Notes: a model not told the origin generated them from the sequence alone. A stretch of DNA of 64,000 nt from Shewanella morhuae (GCF_900156405.1 NZ_FTNN01000002.1:288547-352546); one strand, 5' to 3'; counted from the stretch's first letter, positions 1 through 11,715 are shown. Numbers and translations are program-made.

Positions 1-398
1 GTTCATTCAGATAGAGTAATCAGCTACCGAGTTCCGCCCACGCAAGCATGCATTAAAATTCAATAATCATAGATTTTTACCCAATCAGTTGTTGATGAAA
101 AATAACTTTATCTACATGAAAAATAATTCATCACTGAGTTTCTTTCATGCCCCAATAGTTAAATTACTTATAAAACTCTTATTATTCATATCGTTACATA
201 GCACCAATCACACTTTACGTCAACGTAATGCAATTATGCTTTATGTATAAAATGTGAAGAAACATCGTTTTTTATGCAAAATTTTGGTTTGACCTTTGAT
301 GAATCTCAGGATAATTTGAGTAATCGGGTGCATATCCATAGAAAGTATTACACTTTTGCCCGAGTCGTAATTAGTTGAGGTCTAGGGGGTTTTTTTGT
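1..398. other. gltB upstream region, no gene seen
   Basis: About 400 A+T-rich bases precede gltB. I find no convincing coding frame on either strand. The only element I can support is the promoter-like pair at 289-317. The region runs off the window edge, so the upstream gene is not visible. Confidence 0.5.
289..317 (+). promoter_or_regulatory. Candidate sigma-70 promoter of gltBD
   Basis: TTGACC (289-294) and TAATTT (312-317) are separated by 17 bases. This matches the -35 box at 5 of 6 positions and the -10 box less well. It would give a leader of roughly 75 bases before the gltB ATG at 399. Seen by eye only. Confidence 0.4.
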
Positions 399-3300
399 AT
401 GAGCTTATATCATCCCAGTTTTGAGCGGGACAATTGTGGTTTTGGGTTGATAGCGCAGATGGATGGCGAAGCCAGCCATCGTATTGTGCGCACGGCTATT
501 CATGGACTCGATCGCATGAAGCACCGTGGCGGCATTGCCTCCGACGGTCGCACTGGCGACGGCTGTGGTTTATTAATGCAATTACCCGTACAGTTTTTTG
601 AAGCGATTGCCGCAGAAAATGATTGGCATTTGAGTCGTAAATTTGCCGTAGGCATGCTGTTTTTAAGTCAAAATGATGAACTAGCTGAACAAGCTAAGCA
701 TCTACTTGAGCGTGAGCTTGAGCGTGAAACATTAAGCATTGCCGGCTGGCGCAAAGTGCCTATCAATGCCGATGTGTTAGGCGAAATAGGTAAAGCTAGC
801 TTGCCGCAGATTTATCAAGTACTGATCAACGCGCCAATCGGCTGGCGTGAAAAAGACTTAGAACGCCGTCTTTATATGGCTCGTCGTCGCTTAGAACAAC
901 AAATCATCGATGACAATGACTTCTATGTCGCGAGTTTATCTGGCCAAGTAATTGTCTATAAAGGCTTGATGATGCCAGTAGACTTACCCGCATTTTATCC
1001 TGATCTCGCTGACATTCGTTTAAAAAGCTCTATTTGTCTATTCCATCAACGCTTCTCAACCAATACTTCTCCTAAATGGCCATTAGCTCAGCCGTTTAGA
1101 TATTTAGCCCATAACGGTGAAATCAATACGATTACGGGTAACCGTCAATGGGCCCGCGCCCGTGCCTATAAATTTAATTCCCCCCTATTACCTGATTTGC
1201 AGCAAGCAGCGCCCTTTGTGAATGAAACAGGCTCAGACTCTTCCTCTTTAGATAACATGCTAGAAATGTTGTTATCTGGTGGTATGGATTTATACCGTGC
1301 CATGCGTTTATTGATCCCGCCTGCTTGGCAAAGTAATCCAGAAATGGATGATGAATTAAAAGCCTTTTACGACTTTAACTCTATGCACATGGAGCCCTGG
1401 GATGGCCCAGCTGGTATTGTAATGACCAATGGTCGCCATGCCGCTTGCGCCGTTGACCGTAATGGTTTGCGTCCATCACGTTATGTGATCACTAAAGATC
1501 GTATTTTGACCTTAGCCTCCGAAGTCGGTATTTGGGATTACTCCGCCGATGAAGTCATTGAAAAAGGCCGCGTTGGCCCAGGTGAACTACTGGTATTAGA
1601 TACCTTAAACGGCCGCTTATACCAATCCTTTGAGATTGATAACGACCTTAAACGTCGCCACCCCTATAAAGAATGGATGGCAAAAAACAGCCAAACTTTA
1701 ACGCCCGCCGAAGACTTGGCCTCAGAGCAACATGGTGCAGGCGAGTTTACCCCTGAACTCTTGTTGCAATATCAAAAACTCTTTGGCTATACCCGCGAAG
1801 AGTTAGAACACGTTATTTGGGTCATCGCCAAACAAGGCGAAGAAGCCACGGGCTCTATGGGCGACGATACGCCTATGGCGGTGTTGTCGAAAAAATCACG
1901 TTCACTATATGACTATTTCAGGCAAAAATTTGCTCAAGTGACTAACCCCCCGATCGACCCCTTACGTGAAAAACACGTGATGTCGTTGACCACTTGTATT
2001 GGCCGTGAGCAGAACCTGTTTAATGAAACAACGGGCCACGCTTATCGCGTGATGTTCAACTCGCCTATTTTATTATTCAGTGATTTTAATCAGTTATTAG
2101 GATTAGATAGCACTTACTATCGTGCCAATATTGTGGATTTAAATTACGAACAACAAGAAGGCTTAGAAAGCGCCATTCACCGCATTACTGCTGAAGCTGA
2201 GCGCTTAGCCCGTAGCGGTACCACTTTGCTTATACTATCGGACAGAGCAATTGCTAAAACAGCGCAAGTGATACCTGCAGCAATGGCGGTCGGTTCGGTG
2301 CAACAAATGCTGGTGAATAAAAGCCTGCGCTGCGATACCAACATCATAGTTGAAACCGCATCGGCGCGAGATCCACACCACTTTGCCGTATTACTGGGCT
2401 TTGGTGCTACGGCGATTTATCCATATCTTGTGTATGAATCAATTTCTGAGTTGGCCAAACGCCATCAGTTAACTGACACCACAGCACTGATGCTAAATTT
2501 TCGTTATGGCATCGAAAAAGGCCTGCGTAAAATCATGTCAAAAATGGGCATCAGCACGGTCGGTTCCTACCGTTGTAGTCAACAGTTTGAAGCTATCGGT
2601 ATCGCCAGCGACGTCATTGAATTGTGCTTTAAAGGCGTGATCAGCCGCATTGAAGGTGCTGGATTTGCTGATATAGCCCAAGATCAAGCCATTTTGCACA
2701 AAGCGGCCTACCGCGCCCATGTGCCATTGCCGCAAGGTGGCCTGCTGAAATATGTTGAGGGCGGTGAGTATCATTGCTTTAACCCCGATGTGGTTAACAC
2801 ATTACAGGCATCATTGATTGACAAAAACTTTGCCACCTACAAAAAATTTACCGAGCTCGTCGATAATCGCCCAGTGGCTACGCTACGTGACTTAATCGGC
2901 ATCAAGGGTGTAGAAGCATCGATTGATGTCGCTAACGTCGAAGGCGCTGCAGGCTTGTATCAACGTTTTGACAGTGCAGCCATGAGTATCGGTGCCCTCA
3001 GCCCCGAAGCCCATGAAGCTCTGGCAATTGCCATGAACCGTTTAGGCGGCCGCTCTAACTCAGGTGAAGGCGGTGAAGATGCACGCCGCTTTAATACTGA
3101 GCGCAACTCTGCCATTAAGCAGATTGCCTCGGCGCGCTTTGGCGTTACGGCGCACTACTTAGTTAATGCCGATGTGTTGCAAATCAAAGTCGCCCAGGGG
3201 GCAAAACCTGGTGAAGGTGGTCAGTTACCGGGTCATAAAGTAAGTGTGGAAATCGCCGGACTGCGACATGCGCGCCCGGGTGTCACCTTAATTTCACCGC

Positions 3301-4847
3301 CGCCGCACCACGATATTTACTCTATCGAAGATTTAGCCCAGCTTATTTTCGACTTGAAGCAAATCAATACTAAGGCACTGATTTCAGTCAAACTGGTATC
3401 AGAACCCGGTGTCGGCACTATCGCGACCGGTGTGGCTAAAGCCTATGCGGATATGATCACGATTTCAGGTTACGACGGCGGCACAGGCGCCAGCCCAATC
3501 ACCTCAGTCAAGTATGCGGGCAGTCCTTGGGAGCTGGGTTTAGCGGAAGTGCATCAATCACTAGTAGAGAACGGCCTGCGCCATAAAATTCGTTTGCAGG
3601 TCGATGGCGGTTTAAAAACCGGTACCGATGTGATTAAAGCGGCGCTCTTAGGGGCAGAGAGTTTTGGTTTTGGTACTGTGCCTATGATCGCACTTGGCTG
3701 TAAATACCTACGTATTTGTCACCTGAACAACTGCGCCACTGGCGTGGCAACGCAAGATAAAAATCTGCGCGACAACCATTACCACGGCCTGCCAGAGCGA
3801 GTGATGACTTACTTTGAGTTTATCGCAGAAGAAGTGCGTCAATGGATGGCAACCTTAGGAGTGAGCAAATTTGAAGATTTAGTCGGCCGCAGCGAATGGT
3901 TATATGCCTTAGAAGGTAAAACCACAAAGCAGCAAGGCTTAGATTTGTCGCCAATTTTATATCAACCCAAAGTCCCTGCAACTTCGTCACGCACGTGGCA
4001 AGAAACCAATCCACCAGCGGATTTAGGCCGACTAAACCAACACCTACTAAATGAGTGCAAAAGCGCTGTCGATAACGGTGAGGGTTTTGATGCAACTTAC
4101 AGCATTAACAACACTGACCGCTCAGTGGGCGCGACCTTGTCAGGCTATATCGCACGCACCCTCGGCGTAAAAGGCACTAAAGCACCGGTAAAACTGAACT
4201 TTAACGGCAGTGCTGGCCAAAGCTTTGGTGTATGGAATAGCCCGGGTCTTGAGCTAAAACTCTGTGGTGATGCCAACGACTATGTCGGTAAAGGTATGTC
4301 TGGCGGTCAAATCGTCATTTATCCTCCGATTGGCAGCCCGTTCCAGAGTGAGCGCAGTGCCATTGTCGGTAACACTTGTCTTTACGGCGCGACTGGCGGC
4401 AAGTTCTTTGCTGCAGGTCAAGCGGGCGAGCGTTTTGCCGTACGTAACTCAGGTGCGATAGCGGTAGTTGAAGGCTTAGGTGATAACGGTTGTGAATACA
4501 TGACCAGCGGCATTGTGGTCGTCCTTGGTAAAACCGGAGTAAATTTTGGCGCGGGTATGACGGGCGGCTTTGCCTATGTGTTCGATCAATTCGGCCGTTT
4601 TCATCGCCGTGTGAATAATGAATTAGTCGATACGCAAAAACTTGAGTCCACTATTCATCAACAACATTTAAAAGGCCTGATTGAAGCCCACGTGGCTGAG
4701 ACGGGTAGTGAACATGCCAAGATGATCTTAAGTGATTTTGATAACTGGTTAGATTGTTTTGTATTAATAAAACCTAAAAACATTGCTGTGGCCGATTTAC
4801 TGAAATTAGAAAAATCGAGTCCAGAATTAGTTGTCAAGGCGGGGTAA
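399..4847 (+). CDS. gltB: Glutamate synthase (NADPH) large subunit
   Basis: GltB hydrolyses glutamine and passes the ammonia through a tunnel to 2-oxoglutarate, giving two glutamates with reducing power from GltD. The 1482-residue product has the family's usual length. Order of parts: a short propeptide ending before Cys13 (the FERDNCGFG context, where Cys becomes the N-terminal nucleophile of a class II amidotransferase), a central domain, the FMN-binding synthase barrel, the 3Fe-4S cysteines C1101, C1107 and C1112, and a C-terminal beta-helix GXGXG domain. I chose ATG 399 because AGGGGG lies 8 bases upstream and the family starts MSLYHPSFER; an in-frame TTG at 375 would only add eight residues. 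gltD follows after 6 bases. Confidence 0.97.
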   Translation: MSLYHPSFERDNCGFGLIAQMDGEASHRIVRTAIHGLDRMKHRGGIASDGRTGDGCGLLMQLPVQFFEAIAAENDWHLSRKFAVGMLFLSQNDELAEQAKHLLERELERETLSIAGWRKVPINADVLGEIGKASLPQIYQVLINAPIGWREKDLERRLYMARRRLEQQIIDDNDFYVASLSGQVIVYKGLMMPVDLPAFYPDLADIRLKSSICLFHQRFSTNTSPKWPLAQPFRYLAHNGEINTITGNRQWARARAYKFNSPLLPDLQQAAPFVNETGSDSSSLDNMLEMLLSGGMDLYRAMRLLIPPAWQSNPEMDDELKAFYDFNSMHMEPWDGPAGIVMTNGRHAACAVDRNGLRPSRYVITKDRILTLASEVGIWDYSADEVIEKGRVGPGELLVLDTLNGRLYQSFEIDNDLKRRHPYKEWMAKNSQTLTPAEDLASEQHGAGEFTPELLLQYQKLFGYTREELEHVIWVIAKQGEEATGSMGDDTPMAVLSKKSRSLYDYFRQKFAQVTNPPIDPLREKHVMSLTTCIGREQNLFNETTGHAYRVMFNSPILLFSDFNQLLGLDSTYYRANIVDLNYEQQEGLESAIHRITAEAERLARSGTTLLILSDRAIAKTAQVIPAAMAVGSVQQMLVNKSLRCDTNIIVETASARDPHHFAVLLGFGATAIYPYLVYESISELAKRHQLTDTTALMLNFRYGIEKGLRKIMSKMGISTVGSYRCSQQFEAIGIASDVIELCFKGVISRIEGAGFADIAQDQAILHKAAYRAHVPLPQGGLLKYVEGGEYHCFNPDVVNTLQASLIDKNFATYKKFTELVDNRPVATLRDLIGIKGVEASIDVANVEGAAGLYQRFDSAAMSIGALSPEAHEALAIAMNRLGGRSNSGEGGEDARRFNTERNSAIKQIASARFGVTAHYLVNADVLQIKVAQGAKPGEGGQLPGHKVSVEIAGLRHARPGVTLISPPPHHDIYSIEDLAQLIFDLKQINTKALISVKLVSEPGVGTIATGVAKAYADMITISGYDGGTGASPITSVKYAGSPWELGLAEVHQSLVENGLRHKIRLQVDGGLKTGTDVIKAALLGAESFGFGTVPMIALGCKYLRICHLNNCATGVATQDKNLRDNHYHGLPERVMTYFEFIAEEVRQWMATLGVSKFEDLVGRSEWLYALEGKTTKQQGLDLSPILYQPKVPATSSRTWQETNPPADLGRLNQHLLNECKSAVDNGEGFDATYSINNTDRSVGATLSGYIARTLGVKGTKAPVKLNFNGSAGQSFGVWNSPGLELKLCGDANDYVGKGMSGGQIVIYPPIGSPFQSERSAIVGNTCLYGATGGKFFAAGQAGERFAVRNSGAIAVVEGLGDNGCEYMTSGIVVVLGKTGVNFGAGMTGGFAYVFDQFGRFHRRVNNELVDTQKLESTIHQQHLKGLIEAHVAETGSEHAKMILSDFDNWLDCFVLIKPKNIAVADLLKLEKSSPELVVKAG

Positions 4848-6260
<1,413 letters not shown>

Positions 6261-6366
6261 GCACTGACTTGCTTCGTTGAGCACTAAGGTGTTTGTTTAA
6301 AATTTAGATGTTTTTTAGCTGTAAAACCATTTTGCCGCTATCCATTTACCGTTAGCGCTTTAACCC

Positions 6367-6392
6367 CGCGCATCTTAGGATGCGCGTTTTTT
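6367..6392 (+). terminator. Rho-independent terminator of gltBD
   Basis: A perfect 8-bp stem (CGCGCATC with GATGCGCG, loop TTAG) is followed by six T residues. It ends the gltBD transcript and separates it from mtnN. Confidence 0.85.
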
Positions 6393-6515
6393 ACCCCCCA
6401 TTATCAACCAAATCACGCAATCCAAATCACGCCATAACGACTGCACAAAACTGTGTGGTATATTAGCCAGTATTATTGTGTCCCACTCTTACGTGTTGAA
6501 TAAAAAAGGTCTCCC

Positions 6516-7220
6516 ATGAAAATTGGAATTATTGGTGCAATGGAGCCAGAAGTTGCTCATTTAATTGCCGCTATGACAAATGCAACATCGCAAACTATTG
6601 CAGGTATTGAATTTATTGCAGGTACTCTCGCGGGTAAAGACGTTGTCGTGACGCGCTCTGGTATAGGTAAAGTTGCCGCCAGTATCGCAACAACGCTGCT
6701 TATTGAAAAATACGCGCCAGATGCGGTGATCAACACAGGCTCTGCCGGTGGTTTTGTCGATACCTTAGCGATTGGCGATATCGTCATTTCTTCCGAAGTA
6801 CGTCATCACGATGTAGATGTCACCGCTTTTGGTTATGAAATTGGCCAAATGGCGCAGCAGCCTGCCGCGTTTATTCCTGCGGCTCATTTAGTTGAAGCTG
6901 CCAATAAGGCGATAGCTCAATTAGGTGAAGTTAAAGCGATTGAAGGATTGATTTGTACGGGTGATAGCTTTATTTGCGATCCTGTTCGCACTCAAACTAT
7001 GCTAAAAAACTTCCCGACTATGGCCGCCTGTGAAATGGAAGGCGCTGCAATTGCCCAAGTTTGTCATCAATTTGGAGTGCCATTTGTAGTGATCCGTTCA
7101 TTATCAGATAACGCCAATAATGACTCACCAGTTGATTTTGACTCTTATATTGTCAAAGCTGGTTATCACTCAGCACTGATGGTGATGTTACTGCTTGAGC
7201 AATTAACTCCAGCTCAGTAA
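6516..7220 (+). CDS. mtnN: 5'-methylthioadenosine/S-adenosylhomocysteine nucleosidase
   Basis: MtnN (Pfs) cleaves adenine from methylthioadenosine, S-adenosylhomocysteine and 5'-deoxyadenosine, which serves methionine salvage and the activated methyl cycle. The 234-residue product has the family length. The catalytic residues are visible: Glu12 in the GAMEPEV start, Glu175 in CEMEGAA and Asp198 in SLSDNAN, equivalent to E. coli Glu12, Glu174 and Asp197. AAGGT sits about 6 bases before the ATG. It is the first gene of a + strand run continuing with the CobD-like gene 28 bases downstream. Confidence 0.95.
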   Translation: MKIGIIGAMEPEVAHLIAAMTNATSQTIAGIEFIAGTLAGKDVVVTRSGIGKVAASIATTLLIEKYAPDAVINTGSAGGFVDTLAIGDIVISSEVRHHDVDVTAFGYEIGQMAQQPAAFIPAAHLVEAANKAIAQLGEVKAIEGLICTGDSFICDPVRTQTMLKNFPTMAACEMEGAAIAQVCHQFGVPFVVIRSLSDNANNDSPVDFDSYIVKAGYHSALMVMLLLEQLTPAQ

Positions 7221-7248
7221 AATAATCACTTAAGCGGAAAAGTATCAA

Positions 7249-8238
7249 ATGCATTCCTCATTTTATCAACAACTTGTCGTGAACGATGGCACTTTGTTTA
7301 CAGGTTTTTTGGTACTTTTTTTTGCTTTATTATTGGCACGTTTAGCACCATTACCACGGGAAATACAACCGCTTATTTGGTTTAGCCATTTAGCAGAACA
7401 ACTCGCGGTTAAAGTAAATCGTCCCGAGCGTTCACCAAGGCAACAAGCTATAGCAGGTTTTTTAGCGATGTTGCTGTTAGTATTTCCATTTTGGGCCATC
7501 ATTACCTTTTTGCTCGAATTAGCCGAGTTCCCATGGTTCTTTGAGTTCTTAGTCCTTTACCTGTGCTTAGCTGATGCAGGATTTAGCCAAATAGCCGATG
7601 AAATCGCTAAAGCCTTAAAGCGTGGAGACAATACCCGCGCCAAAACGCTTTTACAGCCTTGGGTAGTGCGCGATACCGATAGTTTATCGGAAGTTGGCCT
7701 AGCCAAGGCCACCATAGAAAAACTAGCTACTGCACCCATTTATGGCATTGCTGCGACGATTTTCTTTTTTGCTATCGCCGGGGCACCGCTAGTACTGGCC
7801 GTGCGTATGCTGAAACAGCTCGAATTGAGCTGGCCGCCTATTCAGCCAAAGTATCAACACTTTTGCAGTACAATAAATAGCTTATCAACTATCTTATTAG
7901 CAATCCCCGCTTGGCTCTGGGGTTTATCACTCGCCATTCAAGGCGGCCCTAGCGCGTTAACTAAGCTGTTTACTGCGCCGAAAAATCATCCCACGATTCG
8001 AAGCGATATTCTCTGTGTGAATATCGTTGCCAATATTTTAAGAATAGAACTTGGTGGACCACAAAAATTTGCTGGCATACGTATCAATGTGGATAAATTC
8101 CGCTATGGTCAGCAGCCAAATAGTGATGCCATCGCGCCAGCTATTAAGCTAACCACGCGCGCCTGCGCCATCTGGTTTAGCTTTATTATTCTACTCCCCG
8201 TGTTATGGGCAAGTTTACGTTGGTTACATAGCTTGTGA
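7249..8238 (+). CDS. CobD/CbiB-like integral membrane protein, conserved motifs lost
   Basis: This 329-residue protein has about five hydrophobic segments and a central stretch recognisable as CobD/CbiB (cobalamin biosynthesis, aminopropanol attachment), including VVRDTDSLSEVGLAKATIEKLA. In genuine CobD the part after this reads roughly EN-x-DG-VVAPLF and then NTLDSMVGY; here it is KLATAPIYGIAATIFFF and RMLKQLELSW, so the hallmark residues are gone. No other cobalamin gene is nearby. I infer a diverged paralog that probably does not make cobalamin. It sits between mtnN and a DUF2721 gene, probably in the same transcript. Confidence 0.6.
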   Translation: MHSSFYQQLVVNDGTLFTGFLVLFFALLLARLAPLPREIQPLIWFSHLAEQLAVKVNRPERSPRQQAIAGFLAMLLLVFPFWAIITFLLELAEFPWFFEFLVLYLCLADAGFSQIADEIAKALKRGDNTRAKTLLQPWVVRDTDSLSEVGLAKATIEKLATAPIYGIAATIFFFAIAGAPLVLAVRMLKQLELSWPPIQPKYQHFCSTINSLSTILLAIPAWLWGLSLAIQGGPSALTKLFTAPKNHPTIRSDILCVNIVANILRIELGGPQKFAGIRINVDKFRYGQQPNSDAIAPAIKLTTRACAIWFSFIILLPVLWASLRWLHSL

Positions 8239-8280
8239 TATGATCTAGCCCTCTGTTAGCACTAGATAAAGGCGGTTATT

Positions 8281-8670
8281 GTGCTCGAAAGTATGCATGT
8301 TTCACTAACAACGCCGGCGTTGTTATTTCCCGCGATCTCATTGCTATTGCTTGCTTATACCAACCGTTTTTTTGCTTTAGCAGCACTAATTCGAAACTTA
8401 AGTCATGGTGATAAGCCGGTGCATAAAGATCAACTTAAAAACCTGAGCCAACGCATCACTATTATTCGCCGCATGCAAGAGGCGGGAGTATCAAGCTTCG
8501 CCCTGTGCGTATTGTGTATGATATTTATCTATATCGGCTTCAATAAAACCGGTTCAGTGATTTTTGGTGCTAGCTTGTTGTTACTGCTCTATTCACTGAT
8601 TTTATCTGTAATTGAAATTCGCATCTCCGTTGATGCTCTCAATATCCATATCAAAGAGATGAGTAAATGA
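8281..8670 (+). CDS. DUF2721 family membrane protein
   Basis: A 129-residue protein with hydrophobic segments near residues 8-35, 68-88 and 92-112. The opening TPALLFPAISLLLLAYTNRFFALAALIR-type stretch is typical of DUF2721, a family of unknown function. A GTG start at 8281 is preceded by AAAGGCGG at good spacing; ATG 8293 is the alternative. Its stop overlaps the start of the next gene in an ATGA junction, so the two are translationally coupled. Confidence 0.75.
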   Translation: MLESMHVSLTTPALLFPAISLLLLAYTNRFFALAALIRNLSHGDKPVHKDQLKNLSQRITIIRRMQEAGVSSFALCVLCMIFIYIGFNKTGSVIFGASLLLLLYSLILSVIEIRISVDALNIHIKEMSK

Positions 8671-9293
8671 ATCAGTGGATTTATTTTTTTGATTTATGTG
8701 GTACTGCAGTATTTGCTTTATCTGGTGCGCTAGCTGCTGGGCGTCATAAAATGGATCCTTTTGGCGTTATTGTACTCGCCTCAGTTACCGCCGTTGGCGG
8801 CGGCAGTATCCGTGACGCCTTAATTGGCGCTACGCCCGTTTTTTGGATCCGCGATCCTAATTACATCATAGTGATCCTTGCAACAGTACTCGCCTGTTTA
8901 TTATTAGTACGTCGTCCCCGTAAGGTACCAGAGTATATTTTACCGGTTGCCGATGCCTTTGGATTAGCTCTGTTTACGGTAATAGGTGCAGAAAAAGCCT
9001 TCAGTATGGGCTTAAGTGGCATGATTGCTGTCGTTATGGGCTTGATCACAGGCGTGGGAGGAGGCATTATTCGAGACGTACTGTGTAAACAAATCCCGAT
9101 GGTATTACGTACAGAAATCTATGCCACAGCTTCTATTGTAGGTGGTATCGGCTATACCGTCAGTTTAGCCTACGGTATGGGCGAAAAAACGGCGCTATTT
9201 TTAGCAATGACCAGCATCTTAATTATCCGTTTAAGCGCGATTAAATGGCATCTATCATTACCGGCGTTTGATCTCAAAACCAAGAGGGAATAG
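8667..9293 (+). CDS. TRIC-type cation channel family protein (UPF0126, YadS-like)
   Basis: This 208-residue protein has seven likely membrane helices and two copies of the glycine motif that marks the family: TAVGGGSIRDALIG near residues 42-54 and TGVGGGIIRDVLC near residues 129-141. Prokaryotic TRIC homologues form trimeric cation-conducting pores. It overlaps the preceding DUF2721 gene by four bases and ends two bases before the TTG start of the next gene, which indicates one operon. Confidence 0.85.
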   Translation: MNQWIYFFDLCGTAVFALSGALAAGRHKMDPFGVIVLASVTAVGGGSIRDALIGATPVFWIRDPNYIIVILATVLACLLLVRRPRKVPEYILPVADAFGLALFTVIGAEKAFSMGLSGMIAVVMGLITGVGGGIIRDVLCKQIPMVLRTEIYATASIVGGIGYTVSLAYGMGEKTALFLAMTSILIIRLSAIKWHLSLPAFDLKTKRE

Positions 9294-9294
9294 T

Positions 9295-9786
9295 TTGCGA
9301 ATATTGGGTTTTATTTTGAGTCTTATTTTTGGATTAGCCTTCAATCCTACATTGGCGCATGCCAACACAGGTGAAATGCCACAAGAACAGCTGTTAGCAG
9401 TAAAGTACATGAATGCACTCACTGAGCACGACTACAAGACGCTACGAAAATTCTATAATCGTGACAGTGTTTTTTTTGACAAAACCGCTAACCGAAAATA
9501 CACCGGCGACCGCTTCATTATCGACTTTCTCGAACGCGCCCATGAGGGGGTGCTCGAGTATAATTTCAATATAGAACACATGTATAACGCAGGCTCTTTG
9601 GTAGTAATGATAGGTAACTACCATTTAAAAGGACCTGGCGAGCAATTTGGTAAACCAGGTAAAATCATTGATATTGCCATTCCAGGCGTCACTAGCCTTA
9701 AACTCGATATGCTCAATCATAGGGTGATTGAGCATATGGATCTGCTCGATTACCAAACCATGTCTGATCAATTAGCTATGCAGTAG
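9295..9786 (+). CDS. Exported NTF2-like protein
   Basis: A 163-residue protein starting with a signal peptide (MRILGFILSLIFGLAF, predicted cleavage after AHA) followed by an NTF2/SnoaL-like alpha-beta fold: a helix with KYMNALTEHDYKTLRKFY, then FFDKTANRKYTGDRFIIDF and several beta strands. The TTG start at 9295 is favoured over TTG 9268 because AGAGGGA lies about 6 bases before it and it gives a clean signal peptide. It begins directly after the TRIC gene stop. The fold assignment is by pattern; the role is unknown. Confidence 0.65.
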   Translation: MRILGFILSLIFGLAFNPTLAHANTGEMPQEQLLAVKYMNALTEHDYKTLRKFYNRDSVFFDKTANRKYTGDRFIIDFLERAHEGVLEYNFNIEHMYNAGSLVVMIGNYHLKGPGEQFGKPGKIIDIAIPGVTSLKLDMLNHRVIEHMDLLDYQTMSDQLAMQ

Positions 9787-9910
9787 TAATAAAATTTGTA
9801 CATCTTTGAAACTTGCCCCCTAAAAACAGGTCGAAACTAACAGTAAGTCAAAACCTAAGTGTGATGTTTTAGGTCGGTTGACTGAGTCAGTTCGTTTCGA
9901 TGAGGTTCAT

Positions 9911-10339
9911 ATGAAGTTTTTGGGGTTACTTACTTTACTCATTCTTAATAGCCTAGTACTGGCACCTAAAGCATTGGCATTGCAACCCATCATCGTCTCT
10001 TACGCCGTTCAGCCAGTGAGTCATTTTAACCAACAATTACGGGTCGCTCAGGAACAACATCAACCGTGGACGGAAGATCCCAGTAAAATCAGTAACCAGT
10101 ACGCAGGCGACAAATTTACTTTAGTGAGTACTCAGGCCAATAAAGACAGTATCTTAACTTATCAAATAAGTGAGTTGTCTAAACAACATCCGCAGATGCT
10201 GTTGATTATCTCTTTAAAGCAGGACGCTAAACTGTGGCAAATAAGCTCGGCGCAATTAGCATGGAAATGCAATGATGGGCAGCATTTTGGCACGGATAGA
10301 TGCAAGATTGCCGAGCATGACATGAATGCAACGCCTTAA
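9911..10339 (+). CDS. Hypothetical exported protein
   Basis: A 142-residue protein with a signal peptide (MKFLGLLTLLILNSLVLAPKALA). I recognise no domain in the mature part, which has a cysteine pair in WKCNDGQHFGTDRCK near the C-terminus. ATG 9911 has GAGG five bases upstream; the longer frame from 9878 would place charged residues before the signal peptide. It ends just before a hairpin shared with the convergent tyrS. Confidence 0.6.
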   Translation: MKFLGLLTLLILNSLVLAPKALALQPIIVSYAVQPVSHFNQQLRVAQEQHQPWTEDPSKISNQYAGDKFTLVSTQANKDSILTYQISELSKQHPQMLLIISLKQDAKLWQISSAQLAWKCNDGQHFGTDRCKIAEHDMNATP

Positions 10340-10359
10340 TCTTGTGGAATACAAACAAC

Positions 10360-10395
10360 TTAAAAACAAAAAGCACCCTAGGGTGCTATTTGTTT
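10360..10395. terminator. Bidirectional terminator between the exported protein gene and tyrS
   Basis: The 16-base palindrome AGCACCCTAGGGTGCT (10372-10387) is flanked on the left by an A-rich run that reads as a T-run on the minus strand, and on the right by ATTTGTTT. It most clearly terminates tyrS. Confidence 0.7.
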
Positions 10396-10424
10396 AGTTT
10401 AAATTGACTCTGACTTAAAGCATT

Positions 10425-11618
10425 TTAAACCAACGTCACTTTGGCAAACTTGCGTTTACCGACTTGGAATACCGCGACAGTGCCAGCAGACAGCATCATA
10501 CGGCTATCATCCAACTTGGCGCCATCCATCTTCACCGCACCTTGCTTTATCATCCGCATGGCTTCTGAAGTCGACGAGACTAAGTCGGCATCTTTCAGTA
10601 AATTAGCAATTGCTAGACCTTCGCCAGCAACTAACTCAAGTTCTTCAATATCATCGGGGATAATCCCCTTGGCGCGATCAACAAAAGCTTGATGCGCACT
10701 CTCGGCAGAAGCGGCATCGTGAAAACGTGTAATGATTTCCTTCGCCAAGATGATTTTAGTATCACGTGGGTTTGAACCATTGGCGACATCTTGCTTAAAC
10801 TGTTCAATTTCAGCCAATGGACGGAATGACAGCAGTTCAAAGTAGCGCCACATCAAATCGTCCGAAATTGACATCAACTTACCAAACATTTCGTTGGCAG
10901 GTTCACTTACACCAATATAGTTGAATGCCGATTTAGACATTTTCTTAACGCCATCTAAACCTTCGAGCAGTGGCATCATGATCACCGCTTGTGGTTTTTG
11001 ACCTTCTGCTTTTTGTAGTTCACGGCCCATCAACAGGTTGAACTTTTGATCTGTGCCACCTAGCTCAACATCGGCTTTTAATGCAACTGAATCATAACCT
11101 TGCAATAAAGGATACATAAACTCATGAATCGCAATAGATTGGCCCGAAGCATAACGTTTTTTAAAGTCGTCACGCTCCATCATACGGGCAACCGTTTGCT
11201 GAGAAGCAAGGCGGATCATGCCCGCAGCGCCCAATGGCTCTAACCAACTAGAATTAAATTCAATGCGTGTTTTGGCTGGGTCGAGAATTTTATAAACTTG
11301 TTCTTTATACGTTTCTGCGTTGGCTAATACTTGTTCACGTGTCAGCGGTGGCCGCGTGCTATTTTTACCACTAGGATCACCCACCATACCGGTAAAGTCA
11401 CCAATCAAGAAAATGACCTCATGACCTAACTCTTGGAATAACCTTAATTTATTTAAGATTACTGTGTGTCCAAGGTGAATATCCGGAGCCGTAGGATCGG
11501 CGCCTAATTTAATCCGCAGTGGACGCCCTTCTTTGAGTTTTTCGAGCAAATCCGCTTCGAGTAAAATCTCATCGGTACCACGTCTAATTTCTGCTAATAC
11601 TTGGTCTAAATCAGCCAT
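10425..11618 (-). CDS. tyrS: Tyrosyl-tRNA synthetase
   Basis: TyrS charges tRNA-Tyr with tyrosine. The 397-residue class I enzyme shows the HIGH-type motif HLGH (48-51), the KMSKS motif (226-230) and a C-terminal S4-like RNA-binding domain from about residue 340. Its length and sequence fit the TyrRS type common in Shewanella and Pseudomonas (TyrZ-like) rather than the E. coli type. ATG 11618 is chosen because TAGGAG lies about 10 bases before it and homologues begin [14 protein letters not shown]; an upstream ATG at 11648 has no ribosome site. It is divergent from mepM. Confidence 0.95.
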   Translation of the reverse strand: MADLDQVLAEIRRGTDEILLEADLLEKLKEGRPLRIKLGADPTAPDIHLGHTVILNKLRLFQELGHEVIFLIGDFTGMVGDPSGKNSTRPPLTREQVLANAETYKEQVYKILDPAKTRIEFNSSWLEPLGAAGMIRLASQQTVARMMERDDFKKRYASGQSIAIHEFMYPLLQGYDSVALKADVELGGTDQKFNLLMGRELQKAEGQKPQAVIMMPLLEGLDGVKKMSKSAFNYIGVSEPANEMFGKLMSISDDLMWRYFELLSFRPLAEIEQFKQDVANGSNPRDTKIILAKEIITRFHDAASAESAHQAFVDRAKGIIPDDIEELELVAGEGLAIANLLKDADLVSSTSEAMRMIKQGAVKMDGAKLDDSRMMLSAGTVAVFQVGKRKFAKVTLV

Positions 11619-11686
11619 TTCGGCAAGGACTCCTAAGGCCATGGTCATAAAATAAAGAGACTTATGTTACTTGTTAGCCACCACAA

Positions 11687-11715
11687 TTGAAAGTGTGTAC
11701 ACTAAGGGGATTATT
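11687..11715 (+). promoter_or_regulatory. Candidate promoter of mepM-anmK
   Basis: TTGAAA (11687-11692) and ATTATT (11710-11715) are 17 bases apart in the tyrS-mepM divergent gap, ending about 30 bases before the mepM ATG. The -10 box is weak. Confidence 0.3.

Noticed and set aside
375..398. Eight-residue N-terminal extension of GltB from a TTG codon
   Set aside because: ATG 399 has a good Shine-Dalgarno and gives the family start with Cys13 as the processed nucleophile.
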